Shown here: positions 39,175 to 47,250 of the stretch, one piece after another | How the letters are laid out: each line of letters begins with the position of its first letter | Position numbering within the stretch: the stretch's first letter is position 1 | DNA from: Streptomyces hiroshimensis | Lineage (GTDB): Bacteria > Actinomycetota > Actinomycetes > Streptomycetales > Streptomycetaceae | Direction of reading: 5' to 3' | Assembly: GCF_014650335.1 (NCBI RefSeq) | Contig: NZ_BMUT01000005.1 | Span: forward strand, 95,003-159,002 | DNA length: 64,000 nt | The notes under the pieces: model-generated | The model's input: only the letters and a program-made list of their open reading frames with translations | Databases searched by the model: none | What the model was told of the DNA's origin: nothing | Position numbers and translations under genes: made by a program

Positions 39175-39381
39175 TCAGGCGAGCGCAGGCTCCGCCTTGG
39201 AAACGTCGATGCTGTCGAGCAGCGAGTCGCCGTGGTGAGCGGCGGCAGACAGCGCGTCATTCTCGGCCTGCATCCGGATGAGCTCGGATTCGAGGTCCTG
39301 GACACGCTGCTGAAGCCGTCGCATCTCGGCGAGGACTCGGGGGTCGGAGCCGCCGACGTAACCGAGAAGCGCCTTTGCCAT
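39175..39381 (-). CDS. Small coiled-coil protein upstream of smc
   Basis: 68-residue protein. MAKALLGYVGG is followed by a predicted coiled coil at residues 15-46 (EMRRLQQRVQDLESELIRMQ, then AENDAL) with heptad Leu/Val/Met. The C-terminus is acidic and Ala-rich. No signal peptide or membrane segment. The ATG at 39379-39381 has GGAGG 10 nt upstream; longer frames begin without a ribosome site. It is transcribed toward smc but about 270 bp away. I recognise it only as a small conserved actinobacterial protein; the function is unknown. Confidence 0.85.
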   Translation of the reverse strand: MAKALLGYVGGSDPRVLAEMRRLQQRVQDLESELIRMQAENDALSAAAHHGDSLLDSIDVSKAEPALA

Positions 39382-39804
39382 GATGGATGGTCCTCCACAC
39401 TGAGTGACCGACCGAAGCGGTGTGGGTCGTGAGGGATTCGCACCCGCGGTGTCTGCCATCGCTACTGCGGTGTTCAATGCCAAACAGCTAAGGTGCGCGG
39501 GGCTTCCAGAGTCTCACCAAAAAGTTTGACGGTCAACACGATCACACCCCGTATCCGCGGGCGTCCCAGGGGGCGCGGCGGTCAATGCGCGGCGCCGGCA
39601 CGGCCGGGGCCCGGAGGGGCGTGGAGATCATCCGTTGACTCGCAGCCTTCCACGCCCGGGCCGTCTTGGCAACCATCAGGGAATTTCTCTGTCACGCATA
39701 TGCCACAGGCATATCACTAAGGTCATCGCGACGCTTGCCCCCCGTTCTTCACGGCCCCCGCGCGCACCCTCCCCGACGATTTCCCGTTTTCCGAACCGTT
39801 ATGG
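39382..39804. other. 423-bp intergenic region
   Basis: Between acyP and the small coiled-coil gene (both minus). It holds an AT-rich patch near 39520-39545 and a short perfect inverted repeat ATATGCC-ACA-GGCATAT (39698-39714). No strong terminator stem after acyP's stop and no ORF with a ribosome site. The segment at 39420-39450 looks faintly tRNA-like but does not fold as one. Confidence 0.5.
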
Positions 39805-40086
39805 TCAGCGGATCTCGAACCCGTCATATCCGCCCCGCGGGTCACCCCAGATCTCGGTGACTCCTTCCACCCGCCCGGGCGTGTCGCCCGCCCGCAGCCA
39901 ATCGAGCAGAAGTTCGCACCCTTCGCGCGGGCCCTCCGCGACGACCTGGACGCGGCCGTCGGACAGATTCGACGCGAAGCCGGCGAGCGCTCCGATACGC
40001 AAAGCGTTCTCCCGTGTGAACCACCGGAAGCCGACACCTTGCACATGTCCACGGACCCACGCCGTGAGACGGACATTCTCGTTCAT
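39805..40086 (-). CDS. acyP: Acylphosphatase
   Basis: 93-residue acylphosphatase hydrolysing acyl phosphates. The phosphate loop with catalytic Arg is in [12 protein letters not shown] (residues 13-24) and the catalytic Asn in [13 protein letters not shown] (residues 36-48). Full family length. The position near smc and mutM is conserved in actinobacteria. It is divergent from the CAP-domain gene, with 135 bp between. Confidence 0.97.
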   Translation of the reverse strand: MNENVRLTAWVRGHVQGVGFRWFTRENALRIGALAGFASNLSDGRVQVVAEGPREGCELLLDWLRAGDTPGRVEGVTEIWGDPRGGYDGFEIR

Positions 40087-40221
40087 GTCTGCACGCTAAC
40101 CGGCCAATTGCATAATCAGCACTTCGACCCCGCGTCTATTGCCGTACAGTCGCCGCTCGACAGGTCTCCCCTCCCCGTACGAGTGACGCACACCGAGCCG
40201 AACACGTAAGGAAGGCAGCGG

Positions 40222-41295
40222 ATGGGTCGCCACCGACGCTCTGCCCCCCGGACCGCAGGCAGCCCCGTCCCCGCTCCCCCGCAGGCCGGGAGGACGAGCG
40301 GCGCCTCCGCCCCGGGCCACTCCGACGATCCCGGCGCCCCGGCCGGGGAATGGCCCCCTGATCCCCGGCGGCCGCGCGCACGGCCGAAGACCCCCGTACG
40401 GACGGGGCTGCTGGGCGCGTCCGCCGCCATGGCCATGGGCGTGGTCGCGATGACCTCCGGCCTGTTCTCCGGTGGAGGCACTCTCCAGCTCGGCAACGAC
40501 GGCCACGGCGGCGGGCAGGTACGGACCGACGAGCCGCCCGTCACCGAGTTCACGCGGCCCGACGCCCGGCCCTCCGGCCGCGGCCAGTCGCACGTGAGCC
40601 GCAACGCCGAGCGGCCTCCCGCACCGCGTGCGGACACCGCGGTGCCCGTCGGTGCCGCATCCGAGCCGTCGGCGCCGTCGGCGGCGCCTTCCGACGCACC
40701 TCCCGGGCCGGAGGGAGCGGGCACCGATCCGGGCGGCGCTCCGGGCGACGGGCCTGACGGCGCCTCCGGCGACGCACAGCGCGCCGACTCCCCGGGCCGG
40801 GAAAGCGCAGCTCCGGCGCCCCGTGCCCGGGCCGACGCCCAGGCCGGGGGCGAGACCCGGGTCGCCGGTCAAGTACAGCCCGCCGGGCAGGAGCAGACGG
40901 CCGATCAGGCCGCCCTGTACCCGTCGGTGGCGCGGCAGTTGCTCTCCCTGGTCAATCAGGAGCGGGCCAAGGCCGGCCTTCGGCCGCTGAAGGCCAGCAC
41001 CCGGCTGGCGGGGCTCGCCCAGGCGTTCAGCGACGACATGGCCCGGCGCGGTTTCTTCAACCACACGGACCCTGACGGCCGCTCACCCTGGGACCGTGCG
41101 GCCAGGTACGGCATCCGGAACCTCGGCGGGGAGAACATCGCCCGCGGCCACCCGGACGCCCACGCCGTGATGGACGCCTGGATGCACAGCGCAGGGCACC
41201 GGGCGAACATCCTCAACCGCGACTACCGCACCCTGGGCATCGGGCTGAACACCAGCGCGAGCGGCCCCTGGTGGACACAGGACTTCGGCTACTGA
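40222..41295 (+). CDS. Membrane-anchored or secreted CAP-domain (SCP/PR1) protein
   Basis: 357-residue protein. A Pro/Arg/Gly-rich cytoplasmic N-terminus (1-67) precedes a hydrophobic helix (TGLLGASAAMAMGVVAMTSG, about residues 67-87), then an extended Pro/Gly/Ala/Asp linker (90-225). The C-terminal 120 residues form a CAP domain: LLSLVNQERAKAGLRPL, FFNHTDPDG, GENIARG and MHSAGHRANIL, keeping the cleft His and Glu residues. Bacterial CAP proteins are cell-surface proteins of mostly unknown function. No operon partner. ATG follows a GGAAGGCAGCGG ribosome site. Confidence 0.9.
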   Translation: MGRHRRSAPRTAGSPVPAPPQAGRTSGASAPGHSDDPGAPAGEWPPDPRRPRARPKTPVRTGLLGASAAMAMGVVAMTSGLFSGGGTLQLGNDGHGGGQVRTDEPPVTEFTRPDARPSGRGQSHVSRNAERPPAPRADTAVPVGAASEPSAPSAAPSDAPPGPEGAGTDPGGAPGDGPDGASGDAQRADSPGRESAAPAPRARADAQAGGETRVAGQVQPAGQEQTADQAALYPSVARQLLSLVNQERAKAGLRPLKASTRLAGLAQAFSDDMARRGFFNHTDPDGRSPWDRAARYGIRNLGGENIARGHPDAHAVMDAWMHSAGHRANILNRDYRTLGIGLNTSASGPWWTQDFGY

Positions 41296-41327
41296 CCACC
41301 CTCCATGCGCGCTCCTCTGAGCGGCGG

Positions 41328-41397
41328 GCCCGCCCCGTGCGGCACTCAAGGCCCGCCCCATGCGGGCACCCGAGGCCCGCCCCATGCGGCGCCTGAC
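41328..41397. repeat. Three tandem 24-bp units after the CAP-domain gene
   Basis: Units start at 41328, 41351 and 41375, each carrying GCCCGCCCC(A/G)TGCGG. The 3' part of each unit varies. It is the densest cluster of the interspersed GCCCC(A/G)TGCGG word in this window. Confidence 0.8.
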
Positions 41398-41437
41398 ACC
41401 TCGCGAGGGGCAGCCCCGTGAAGGGTGATCCCGCCGC

Positions 41438-42037
41438 TTAGAGGGCGGCGCGGCCTGCCACTGCGATGCGGGTGGCCTCGGCCACCCGCGCGCCGAGGTG
41501 CTCAGCGGTCAGGATGTCGGCCTTGTGGACGCCTTCGGTGCCCTGGTCGGCGTTGCTCTGCGCTGCGGCACCGAGGAAGAAGCCGAGACGGTTGAGGTCG
41601 TTCTCGGAGGCCACGGAGCTGTTCCAGCCGGGCAGCAGGCCGAGGCTCACCCAGTGCATGCCGTGCTGGGCCGCCAGGAGCGAGAAGTACTGCAGGGTGG
41701 ACAGCTTGTCGCCGCTCTTGGAGGCGGAGTTGGTGAAACCTGCGGCGATCTTGTCCTGCCATGCGCGGTCGGCCCAGCGCCCGGAGGTCTGCTGGGCGAA
41801 GGCGTGGAAGGGGGCGCTGGCGGTGCCCATGTAGGTGGGCGAGCCGAAGATGATCGCGTCGGAGGCGTCGAGCAGCTCCCACGCGGCGTCCGTCATCTCG
41901 TCGACGTTGACCAGGTGGACGGTCGCGCCGGCGTCCGCGGCACCGTCGCGGACGGCCTCGGCGAGGACGGCGGTGTGGCCGAAGCCGGAGTGGTAGGCGA
42001 CCGAGACGACGGGCTGGGGCAAGGCGGCGGCAGACAT
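41438..42037 (-). CDS. Flavodoxin-fold NAD(P)H-quinone oxidoreductase (WrbA-like)
   Basis: 199-residue FMN-binding protein. The phosphate-binding loop YHSGFGHTAVLAEAV replaces the flavodoxin T/S-x-T-G-x-T. The FMN-contacting FGSPTYMGTASAPFHAF and KIAAGFTNSASKSGDKLST segments match WrbA/NAD(P)H-dependent FMN reductases, which reduce quinones or flavin. It is divergent from an HxlR-type regulator across a 142-bp intergenic region containing an inverted repeat (42119-42158), so regulation by that protein is likely. Confidence 0.9.
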   Translation of the reverse strand: MSAAALPQPVVSVAYHSGFGHTAVLAEAVRDGAADAGATVHLVNVDEMTDAAWELLDASDAIIFGSPTYMGTASAPFHAFAQQTSGRWADRAWQDKIAAGFTNSASKSGDKLSTLQYFSLLAAQHGMHWVSLGLLPGWNSSVASENDLNRLGFFLGAAAQSNADQGTEGVHKADILTAEHLGARVAEATRIAVAGRAAL

Positions 42038-42118
42038 GGGGACTCCTCAGGAGGGGGCGGTGCGCGCCGGGCGGCACACGGAACGGCGATGCGTGCCGAG
42101 CGGCACACCCAGAAGGAA

Positions 42119-42158
42119 AGCACTAACTTTTAGAAAGCGCAATCCTGAGGTTAGCGCT
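42119..42158. promoter_or_regulatory. Candidate HxlR operator in the divergent intergenic region
   Basis: AGCACTAAC (42119-42127) and GTTAGCGCT (42150-42158) are inverted copies, 8 of 9 matching, centre spacing 31 bp. A separate near-direct repeat (GCCG(G/A)GCGGCACAC) lies at 42066 and 42095. The position fits repression of both genes. Confidence 0.5.
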
Positions 42159-42179
42159 GTGCGGGAGTATGCTTGCGCC

Positions 42180-42554
42180 ATGGACCCGGACCTGCCCTTC
42201 GACGTCTTCGCTCGCTCCTGCCCCTCCCGCGGCACCCTGGAGCACGTCACGGGGCGCTGGGGCGCGCTGACGGTCGTGGCTCTGCACGAGTGCACGCTGC
42301 GGTTCAACGAGCTGCGCCGCCGGGTCGACGGCGTGAGCGAGAAGATGCTGTCCCAGACGCTGCACGCGCTGGAGCGTGACGGCCTGGTGCACCGTGAAGC
42401 GCAGCCGACCAACCCGCCGCGGGTGGACTACGCGCTCACCCCGCTGGGCCAGGACGTGGCCGGCCGGCTCCTGGGGCTGATCGGGCTGCTGGAGGAGCGC
42501 ATGCCCGAGATCCTCGCGGCCCGGGAGAAGTACGACGCGGAGCGCGGGGCGTAG
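42180..42554 (+). CDS. HxlR-family transcriptional regulator
   Basis: 124-residue winged-helix regulator. It has the Cys near the N-terminus (FARSCPSRG, Cys14) and the HxlR core: GRWGALTVVALHECTLRFNELRRRVDGVSEKMLSQTLHALERDGLV. HxlR proteins typically sense quinones or electrophiles through this Cys and control adjacent oxidoreductases; here the divergent flavodoxin-like quinone reductase is the obvious target. ATG at 42180-42182 (in-frame upstream sequence is not family-like). Ends 39 bp before the convergent mutM stop. Confidence 0.94.
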   Translation: MDPDLPFDVFARSCPSRGTLEHVTGRWGALTVVALHECTLRFNELRRRVDGVSEKMLSQTLHALERDGLVHREAQPTNPPRVDYALTPLGQDVAGRLLGLIGLLEERMPEILAAREKYDAERGA

Positions 42555-42593
42555 GACGCCGCCGGAAGCCGGGCGCAGGGCAGCAGGACGCGG

Positions 42594-43481
42594 TCAGGCG
42601 GCGCGCGGGCGCGGCGGGCGCTGGCAGCGCGGGCAGAAGTAGCTGGAGCGGTTCATCCAGGGGCGGCGGCGCATGGCCGTACCGCAGCGGCGGCACGGCT
42701 CGTCCTCGCGCCCGTACGCGTCCAGCGAGCGGTCGAAGTAGCCGGACTCGCCGTTCACGTTGACGTAGAGGCTGTCGAAGCTGGTGCCGCCCACGGCGAG
42801 GGCCTCGTTCATGACCTCGCGGATATGCGTGAGCAGCTCGGCGCCGCGCGGCCGGGTCAGGGTCGCGGTGGGCCGCTCGTAGTGCAGCCGGGAGCGCCAC
42901 AGCGCCTCGTCGGCGTAGATGTTGCCGACGCCGCTGATGAGCGACTGGTCGAGCAGAGCCCTCTTGAGCGTCGTACGGCGGCGGCGCAGAGCAGCGTGAA
43001 AAGCCTCGTCGTCGAAGGCGGGGTCCAGTGGGTCGCGGGCGATGTGCGCGATGACGTCGGGGAGCCCGTCGGGGTCGCCGGGCACCGTGTCGTGCAGGGA
43101 GAGCCCGCCGAAGGTGCGCTGGTCGACGAAGCGCAGCTCCGTGCCGGCGGTGTCGTCGAACCGGATGCGGATGCGCAGGTGCTTCTCGTCGGGGGCCTCG
43201 TGCGGCTGGACGAGGAGCTGGCCGCTCATGCCGAGGTGGGCGAGGACCGCGCGGTCGGGCCCCGTGGGCCCCTCCGTCTCCAGCGGCAGCCAGAGGTACT
43301 TGCCGCGCCGCCGGGCCACGCCGAGGCGGCGGCCGGCCAGCTGGGCGGCGAAGTCCTCGGGACCGGCGAGGTGGCGGCGGATCGCCCGGGGGTGCAGCAC
43401 CTGGACGGCCGCCACGGTGCGGCCGCAGGCCCACCGCTCCAGGCCGCGCCGTACGACCTCGACCTCGGGCAGTTCGGGCAC
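42594..43481 (-). CDS. mutM: Formamidopyrimidine-DNA glycosylase
   Basis: 295-residue Fpg/MutM repairing 8-oxoguanine. [13 protein letters not shown] at the N-terminus supplies the catalytic Pro2 and Glu3. The helix-two-turn-helix around [15 protein letters not shown] and the C-terminal zinc finger ([20 protein letters not shown], then CPRCQR) bind DNA. Slightly longer than usual through insertions near residues 60-80. Next to rnc, as in most actinobacteria, separated by a compound terminator and 16-bp repeats. Confidence 0.97.
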   Translation of the reverse strand: MPELPEVEVVRRGLERWACGRTVAAVQVLHPRAIRRHLAGPEDFAAQLAGRRLGVARRRGKYLWLPLETEGPTGPDRAVLAHLGMSGQLLVQPHEAPDEKHLRIRIRFDDTAGTELRFVDQRTFGGLSLHDTVPGDPDGLPDVIAHIARDPLDPAFDDEAFHAALRRRRTTLKRALLDQSLISGVGNIYADEALWRSRLHYERPTATLTRPRGAELLTHIREVMNEALAVGGTSFDSLYVNVNGESGYFDRSLDAYGREDEPCRRCGTAMRRRPWMNRSSYFCPRCQRPPRPRAA

Positions 43482-43506
43482 GGTGCTCCTCCGGGATTCT
43501 GCAGCA

Positions 43507-43538
43507 CTTCGGTTCGGCGGCGCTTCGGTTCGGCGGCG
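43507..43538. repeat. 16-bp tandem repeat between mutM and rnc
   Basis: CTTCGGTTCGGCGGCG occurs perfectly twice (43507-43522, 43523-43538), with a decayed third copy after it. Confidence 0.88.
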
Positions 43539-43581
43539 CTTCCGGTTCCCGCGCTGCTTCGGCGCTGTTTCGGCACGATCG

Positions 43582-43625
43582 CCGAACGCCGGGCGTCCCT
43601 GGAGTCAGGGCCGCCCGGCGTTCGG
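43582..43625 (-). terminator. Compound hairpin terminator downstream of rnc
   Basis: 14-bp outer arms (43582-43595, 43612-43625: CCGAACGCCGGGCG and complement) enclose an inner CCCTG/CAGGG stem (43597-43610). It begins 11 nt past the rnc stop on the minus strand. Confidence 0.85.
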
Positions 43626-43636
43626 GGACGTGTGCG

Positions 43637-44494
43637 TCAGGATGCGGCGTCGGCCTCGGTCGTGCCGGCCCCGGCCTGCTCCGCGGCTTCGGCCTTTCCG
43701 GCCTCCGCCTTGTCCACGGCTTCGGCCTTCTGCGAGGCCTCGGCCTTTGCGGCGGCGGCCGCGCGTGCTTCCGCCGCCTCGTGGATGGCGCGCCAGGCGG
43801 CTTCCGCCGCCTGCTGCTCCGCTTCCTTCTTGCTGCGGCCGGTGCCGGTGCCGTACGCGACACCACCGACGCGGGCAGCAGCCGTGAAGGTCTTCTCGTG
43901 GTCGGGACCGGTCTCGGAGACCAGGTACTCGGGCACGCCGAGCCCCTCCGTCGCGGTCAGCTCCTGGAGGCTGGTCTTCCAGTCCAGGCCGGCGCCGAGG
44001 TTCGAGGACTTCTCGATCAGGGGATCGAAGAGCCGGTGCACGAGCTCGGCAGCGGCCTCCAGGCCCTGGTCGAGATAGACCGCACCGATCACCGCTTCAA
44101 GGGTGTCCGCGAGGATGGACGCCTTGTTGCGGCCTCCCGTGCCCTCTTCACCGCGGCCGAGCCGGATGAAGGAGCCGAGGTCGAGCCCACGGCCCACCTC
44201 CGCCAGTGCACGGGAGTTGACCACCGCGGCCCGCAGCTTGGCCAGCTGGCCCTCGGGCAGGTCGGGGTGGATGCGGTAGAGCGTGTCCGTGACCACGAGG
44301 CCCAGGACGGAGTCCCCGAGGAACTCCAGACGCTCGTTGGTCGGCAGGCCGCCGTTCTCGTACGCGTAGGAACGGTGGGTCAGCGCACGCACCAGAAGGG
44401 CGGTCTCGAGTCTGTACCCGAGCCGCCCTTCCAGAAGCGTGTGAGACGAGGCCGTGTCCGCCGGCGCCCTCTTCGGCGTAGTGGCGTCTGACAT
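43637..44494 (-). CDS. rnc: Ribonuclease III (AbsB)
   Basis: 285-residue RNase III cutting double-stranded RNA, including rRNA precursors; in S. coelicolor it is AbsB, a global antibiotic regulator. Signature [13 protein letters not shown] at residues 53-65; second acidic cluster [13 protein letters not shown]; dsRBD from about residue 165 ([27 protein letters not shown]). A 45-residue Ala/Glu/Lys-rich tail ([20 protein letters not shown]) extends beyond the dsRBD. The ATG at 44492-44494 is chosen over an in-frame upstream ATG by family starts. Downstream of rpmF. Confidence 0.97.
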   Translation of the reverse strand: MSDATTPKRAPADTASSHTLLEGRLGYRLETALLVRALTHRSYAYENGGLPTNERLEFLGDSVLGLVVTDTLYRIHPDLPEGQLAKLRAAVVNSRALAEVGRGLDLGSFIRLGRGEEGTGGRNKASILADTLEAVIGAVYLDQGLEAAAELVHRLFDPLIEKSSNLGAGLDWKTSLQELTATEGLGVPEYLVSETGPDHEKTFTAAARVGGVAYGTGTGRSKKEAEQQAAEAAWRAIHEAAEARAAAAAKAEASQKAEAVDKAEAGKAEAAEQAGAGTTEADAAS

Positions 44495-44513
44495 TGAGCC
44501 TGTCACCCGCCGA

Positions 44514-44687
44514 TCAGACCTCGAGGACCTGGCGCTTGTTGTAGGTGCCGCAGCTCGGGCACGCGATGTGCTGCTGCTTCGGCTCGTGGCAGCGCTCGCA
44601 CGCCACCAGGGGGGTGACCGCAGCCTTCCACTGCGACCGGCGGTGGCGCGTGTTGCTGCGCGACATCTTCCGCTTCGGAACAGCCAC
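44514..44687 (-). CDS. rpmF: 50S ribosomal protein L32, zinc-binding form
   Basis: 57-residue L32. Starts [20 protein letters not shown] at GTG 44685-44687, with AGGAGA at 8 nt. Two Cys pairs (CERC and CPSC) give the zinc ribbon, so this is the C+ paralogue normally used when zinc is available. It follows the DUF177 gene by 2 nt and precedes rnc, the conserved DUF177-rpmF-rnc order. Confidence 0.97.
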   Translation of the reverse strand: MAVPKRKMSRSNTRHRRSQWKAAVTPLVACERCHEPKQQHIACPSCGTYNKRQVLEV

Positions 44688-44689
44688 GG

Positions 44690-45319
44690 CTACTTCTCCT
44701 GTGAGTCATCCCCGACGGAGCGGGGTGCGTTGTCCTTCTCGCCGTCCTGGTCGGAACCGGCGAGTCCCTGCAGTGCCGCCCAACGAATGTCGACGGTCTC
44801 GTGGTGGTGGTCCGGGTCGTCCGCCAGCCGCGCTCCGCACTCGGAGCACAGGCCGGGGCAGTCTTCCTGGCACACCGGCTGCAGCGGCAGTGCGAGCACC
44901 ACCGCATCGCGCAGCACGGGTTCGAGGTCGAGCAAGTCGGCCTCGAGAAAGAGCATGTCCTCTTCGTCTTCCTCGGCGTCGTCGCCGGTATCCGCGGGGC
45001 GGCTCCGGTCATCGGCGTCGGGGTAGGAGTACATCTCCTGGAAGTCCACTTCGAGCTCACGCTCGAGCGGCTCCAGACACCTTACGCACTCCCCGGTGAG
45101 CGGTGCACGGGCGGTGCCTGTGACAAGCACCCCTTCCATGACCGACTCCAGTCGGAGGTCGAGCTCGACGGTCGCGCCCTCGGCCACGGAGATGACCTCG
45201 ATACCGAGGTGATCGGGGGCCGGTACGGAGCGGGAGACCCTCTTCAGCGCACCGGGACGCCGACCCAGCTCGCGTGTGTCGAACACGAGAGGGGAACGGT
45301 GATCGAGGCGGGCGTTCAG
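44690..45319 (-). CDS. DUF177 (YceD-type) large-ribosomal-subunit accumulation protein
   Basis: About 209-residue DUF177 protein. Typical segments: [40 protein letters not shown], an acidic stretch ([13 protein letters not shown]), and Cys pairs [12 protein letters not shown] that could bind zinc. Relatives help 23S rRNA accumulate, consistent with coupling to rpmF 2 nt downstream. The start is unclear: family similarity begins at a CTG (45317-45319) with AGCAGGAAG ahead. The only standard upstream start is TTG 45452-45454, which would add 45 unconserved residues including a hydrophobic run. A GTG further in lacks a ribosome site. Confidence 0.85.
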   Translation of the reverse strand: MNARLDHRSPLVFDTRELGRRPGALKRVSRSVPAPDHLGIEVISVAEGATVELDLRLESVMEGVLVTGTARAPLTGECVRCLEPLERELEVDFQEMYSYPDADDRSRPADTGDDAEEDEEDMLFLEADLLDLEPVLRDAVVLALPLQPVCQEDCPGLCSECGARLADDPDHHHETVDIRWAALQGLAGSDQDGEKDNAPRSVGDDSQEK

Positions 45320-45475
45320 GGCTTCCTGCTTTCTACGCTGCGGTGACGGCGGCCCCGAGCCGTATGCGGTGACGCATGCGATGAGGGCAGCCGAGATCGC
45401 GAATGCACACGCGACCGAAGAGCCAGGATACTGGACGGGTCGCCGTAGACCCAATCGGCCCTCGTCCGGTGCCGG

Positions 45476-46648
45476 TCAGCGGCCCTGTTCGTACCGGCGG
45501 AGCTGCTCCAGGTCGATCATCGACGTGTCGAAGAGGCTCGTCTCGTCCAGCGCTCCGCCCGCCTGGGGCCGCTCCTGGGCGGGCTGGTGGTGGGCGGGCT
45601 GGTGCTGCTGGAGCGTCGGGGTCTGCACCGGCTGCTGCTGGGGCACGTAGCCGCCCGGGGCGCCGTAGCCGTCGCCCCCCGGGGCCGGGGAGGGCCAGGC
45701 GTAGGGGTCGGCCTGCTGGTAGCCGCCCTGGACCGCGTACGGGTCGGCCTGCTGCTGCCCGTGAGCGCCGTCCGCCCCGTACTGCTGCTGGTAGGTGTAC
45801 GGGTCGGAGCCGTAGCCCTGCGACTCGTAGTAGCCGTCGTAGCCCGCCGCATGGGGCGCCCCATGCGGCGCGGCGGCGGGCTCCGGGGAGGCCGGCGCCT
45901 GGGGCGCGGCCAGCCCCGCGAGGAAGTCGGCGTCGCTGGTGGGATGGGTGGCATGGAAGCCGTCCTGGGCGGCCATGTGGGCACCCAGCTCGTCGGCCGG
46001 GCGGGAGCCGAGGAGCTTCTCGCGGCCGCGGCCGACGGCCTCCAGCGTCTTGCTCAGGACCGCCGAGACGGCGCCGAGCTTGGCGTCGACGTAGGCGTCG
46101 GCCTGCTGCCGCTGGACGCGGGGGTCGGAGCTGGGCTCCGGGGCGTCCCCGTCGCCCCCGGCATCCCCGTCTGCGTACTGCGCCCCGTAGCCGCCGTCCG
46201 CGTCCGCGCGGCCCAGGAGCTTCTCGCGGCCTCTGCCGACGGAGCCGATGGTCTTGGTGAGGACGACCTCGAAGTTGGCGAGCTTGCTGTCGACGTAGTC
46301 GTCGGCCTCGGCGCGGATCTCCTCGGCCTCCCGGCGGGCCTCGGCGAGGATGCGGTCGGCCTCCTCCTGGGACTGCCGGGCGACCTCGGTGTCGGAGATC
46401 AGCGATCCGCGGTGGGCGCGCGCGGACTCGATGATCCGCTCGGCCTCCTCGCGGGCCTCGGCGACCAGCTGCTCGCGGTCGCCGACGACCTCCTGCGCCC
46501 GGGCGAGCGCGCCGGGCAGCCCGGCGCGGAGCTCCTCGAGCAGGGCGAGCAGCTCGGCACGATTGACGACGCAGGAGGCGGACATCGGCATGGACCGGGC
46601 GCCGGTGACGGTCGTGACGATCTCGTCGAGCTTCTTCTGGACGTCCAC
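45476..46648 (-). CDS. SepIVA/DivIVA-like coiled-coil cell-envelope protein
   Basis: 390-residue protein. Position (between coaD and DUF177-rpmF-rnc-mutM) matches mycobacterial SepIVA, a septal DivIVA-domain factor. Residues 1-145 carry MDVQKKLDEIVTTVTGARSM and a long coiled coil (ELLALLEELRAGLPGALARA; EEAERIIESARAHRG; AEARREAEEIRAEADDYV). Residues 117-146 and 185-214 are a 30-residue duplication ending GRGREKLLG. Residues 245-370 are rich in Gln, Pro, Tyr, Gly and His (QQQYGADGAHGQQQADPY), prion-like and disordered. No membrane segment. Likely organises envelope growth or division in hyphae; the assignment by synteny is inferred. Confidence 0.85.
   Translation of the reverse strand: MDVQKKLDEIVTTVTGARSMPMSASCVVNRAELLALLEELRAGLPGALARAQEVVGDREQLVAEAREEAERIIESARAHRGSLISDTEVARQSQEEADRILAEARREAEEIRAEADDYVDSKLANFEVVLTKTIGSVGRGREKLLGRADADGGYGAQYADGDAGGDGDAPEPSSDPRVQRQQADAYVDAKLGAVSAVLSKTLEAVGRGREKLLGSRPADELGAHMAAQDGFHATHPTSDADFLAGLAAPQAPASPEPAAAPHGAPHAAGYDGYYESQGYGSDPYTYQQQYGADGAHGQQQADPYAVQGGYQQADPYAWPSPAPGGDGYGAPGGYVPQQQPVQTPTLQQHQPAHHQPAQERPQAGGALDETSLFDTSMIDLEQLRRYEQGR
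45846..45869. repeat. 24-bp perfect palindrome inside the SepIVA-like gene
   Basis: Two abutting inverted copies of GCCCCATGCGG extended by one base form an exact palindrome with no spacer, within the coding sequence for the Ala/Pro/His-rich tail (APHGAPHAAG). Confidence 0.9.
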
Positions 46649-46744
46649 CTGGCGCTCGCCACTTTCTTCTGCCGGACGACACGAACGGGGACGACTGTAC
46701 GGGCAGTCGGCCCCCGCCCGACAGCTGCCGGCAGGCGCGGGGTG

Positions 46745-47224
46745 TCAGCGCTCGCCGAGCCGTTCGGTGAGCGCCTCCAGCACCAGCGGCGGGACCAGGT
46801 GGGAGACGTCGCCGCCCCAGGCCGCGACCTCCTTGACCAGGCTGGACGACAGGAAGCTGTACGTCGGGTTGGTGGGCACGAACAGGGTCTCGACGCCCGA
46901 GAGCCCGTTGTTCATCTGGGCCATCTGCAGCTCGTAGTCGAAGTCGCTGACCGCCCGCAGCCCCTTGACGATGGCGGGGATGTCGCGCTGCTTGCAGAAG
47001 TCGACGAGGAGGCCGTGGAAGGACTCCACCTTCACGTTGCCGTACTCGGCGGTGACCTGGCGGAGCAGGTCTATCCGCTCGTCGACCGTGAACAGGCCCT
47101 TCTTCGACTGGTTGATCATCACTGCGACGTGGACGACGTCGTACAGCCTGGAAGCGCGGGCGATGATGTCGAGGTGTCCATTGGTGACGGGGTCGAACGA
47201 CCCCGGACAGACGGCGCGGCGCAA
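46745..47224 (-). CDS. coaD: Phosphopantetheine adenylyltransferase
   Basis: 159-residue enzyme making dephospho-CoA from 4'-phosphopantetheine. It begins [20 protein letters not shown] with the T-x-G-H site at residues 14-17, and contains [19 protein letters not shown] and [17 protein letters not shown] start at 47222-47224, 6 nt after AGGAG, gives the usual N-terminus; a GTG/ATG further upstream would run into rsmD. 26 nt downstream of rsmD; the rsmD-coaD pair is widely conserved. Confidence 0.96.
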   Translation of the reverse strand: MRRAVCPGSFDPVTNGHLDIIARASRLYDVVHVAVMINQSKKGLFTVDERIDLLRQVTAEYGNVKVESFHGLLVDFCKQRDIPAIVKGLRAVSDFDYELQMAQMNNGLSGVETLFVPTNPTYSFLSSSLVKEVAAWGGDVSHLVPPLVLEALTERLGER

Positions 47225-47250
47225 CGGTGTCTCCTCGCTCTCCGGTCCAT

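Noticed and set aside
39415..39480. Faint tRNA-like stretch between smc-side gene and acyP
   Set aside because: No acceptor stem, no GGTTCGA T-loop and no anticodon arm could be drawn.
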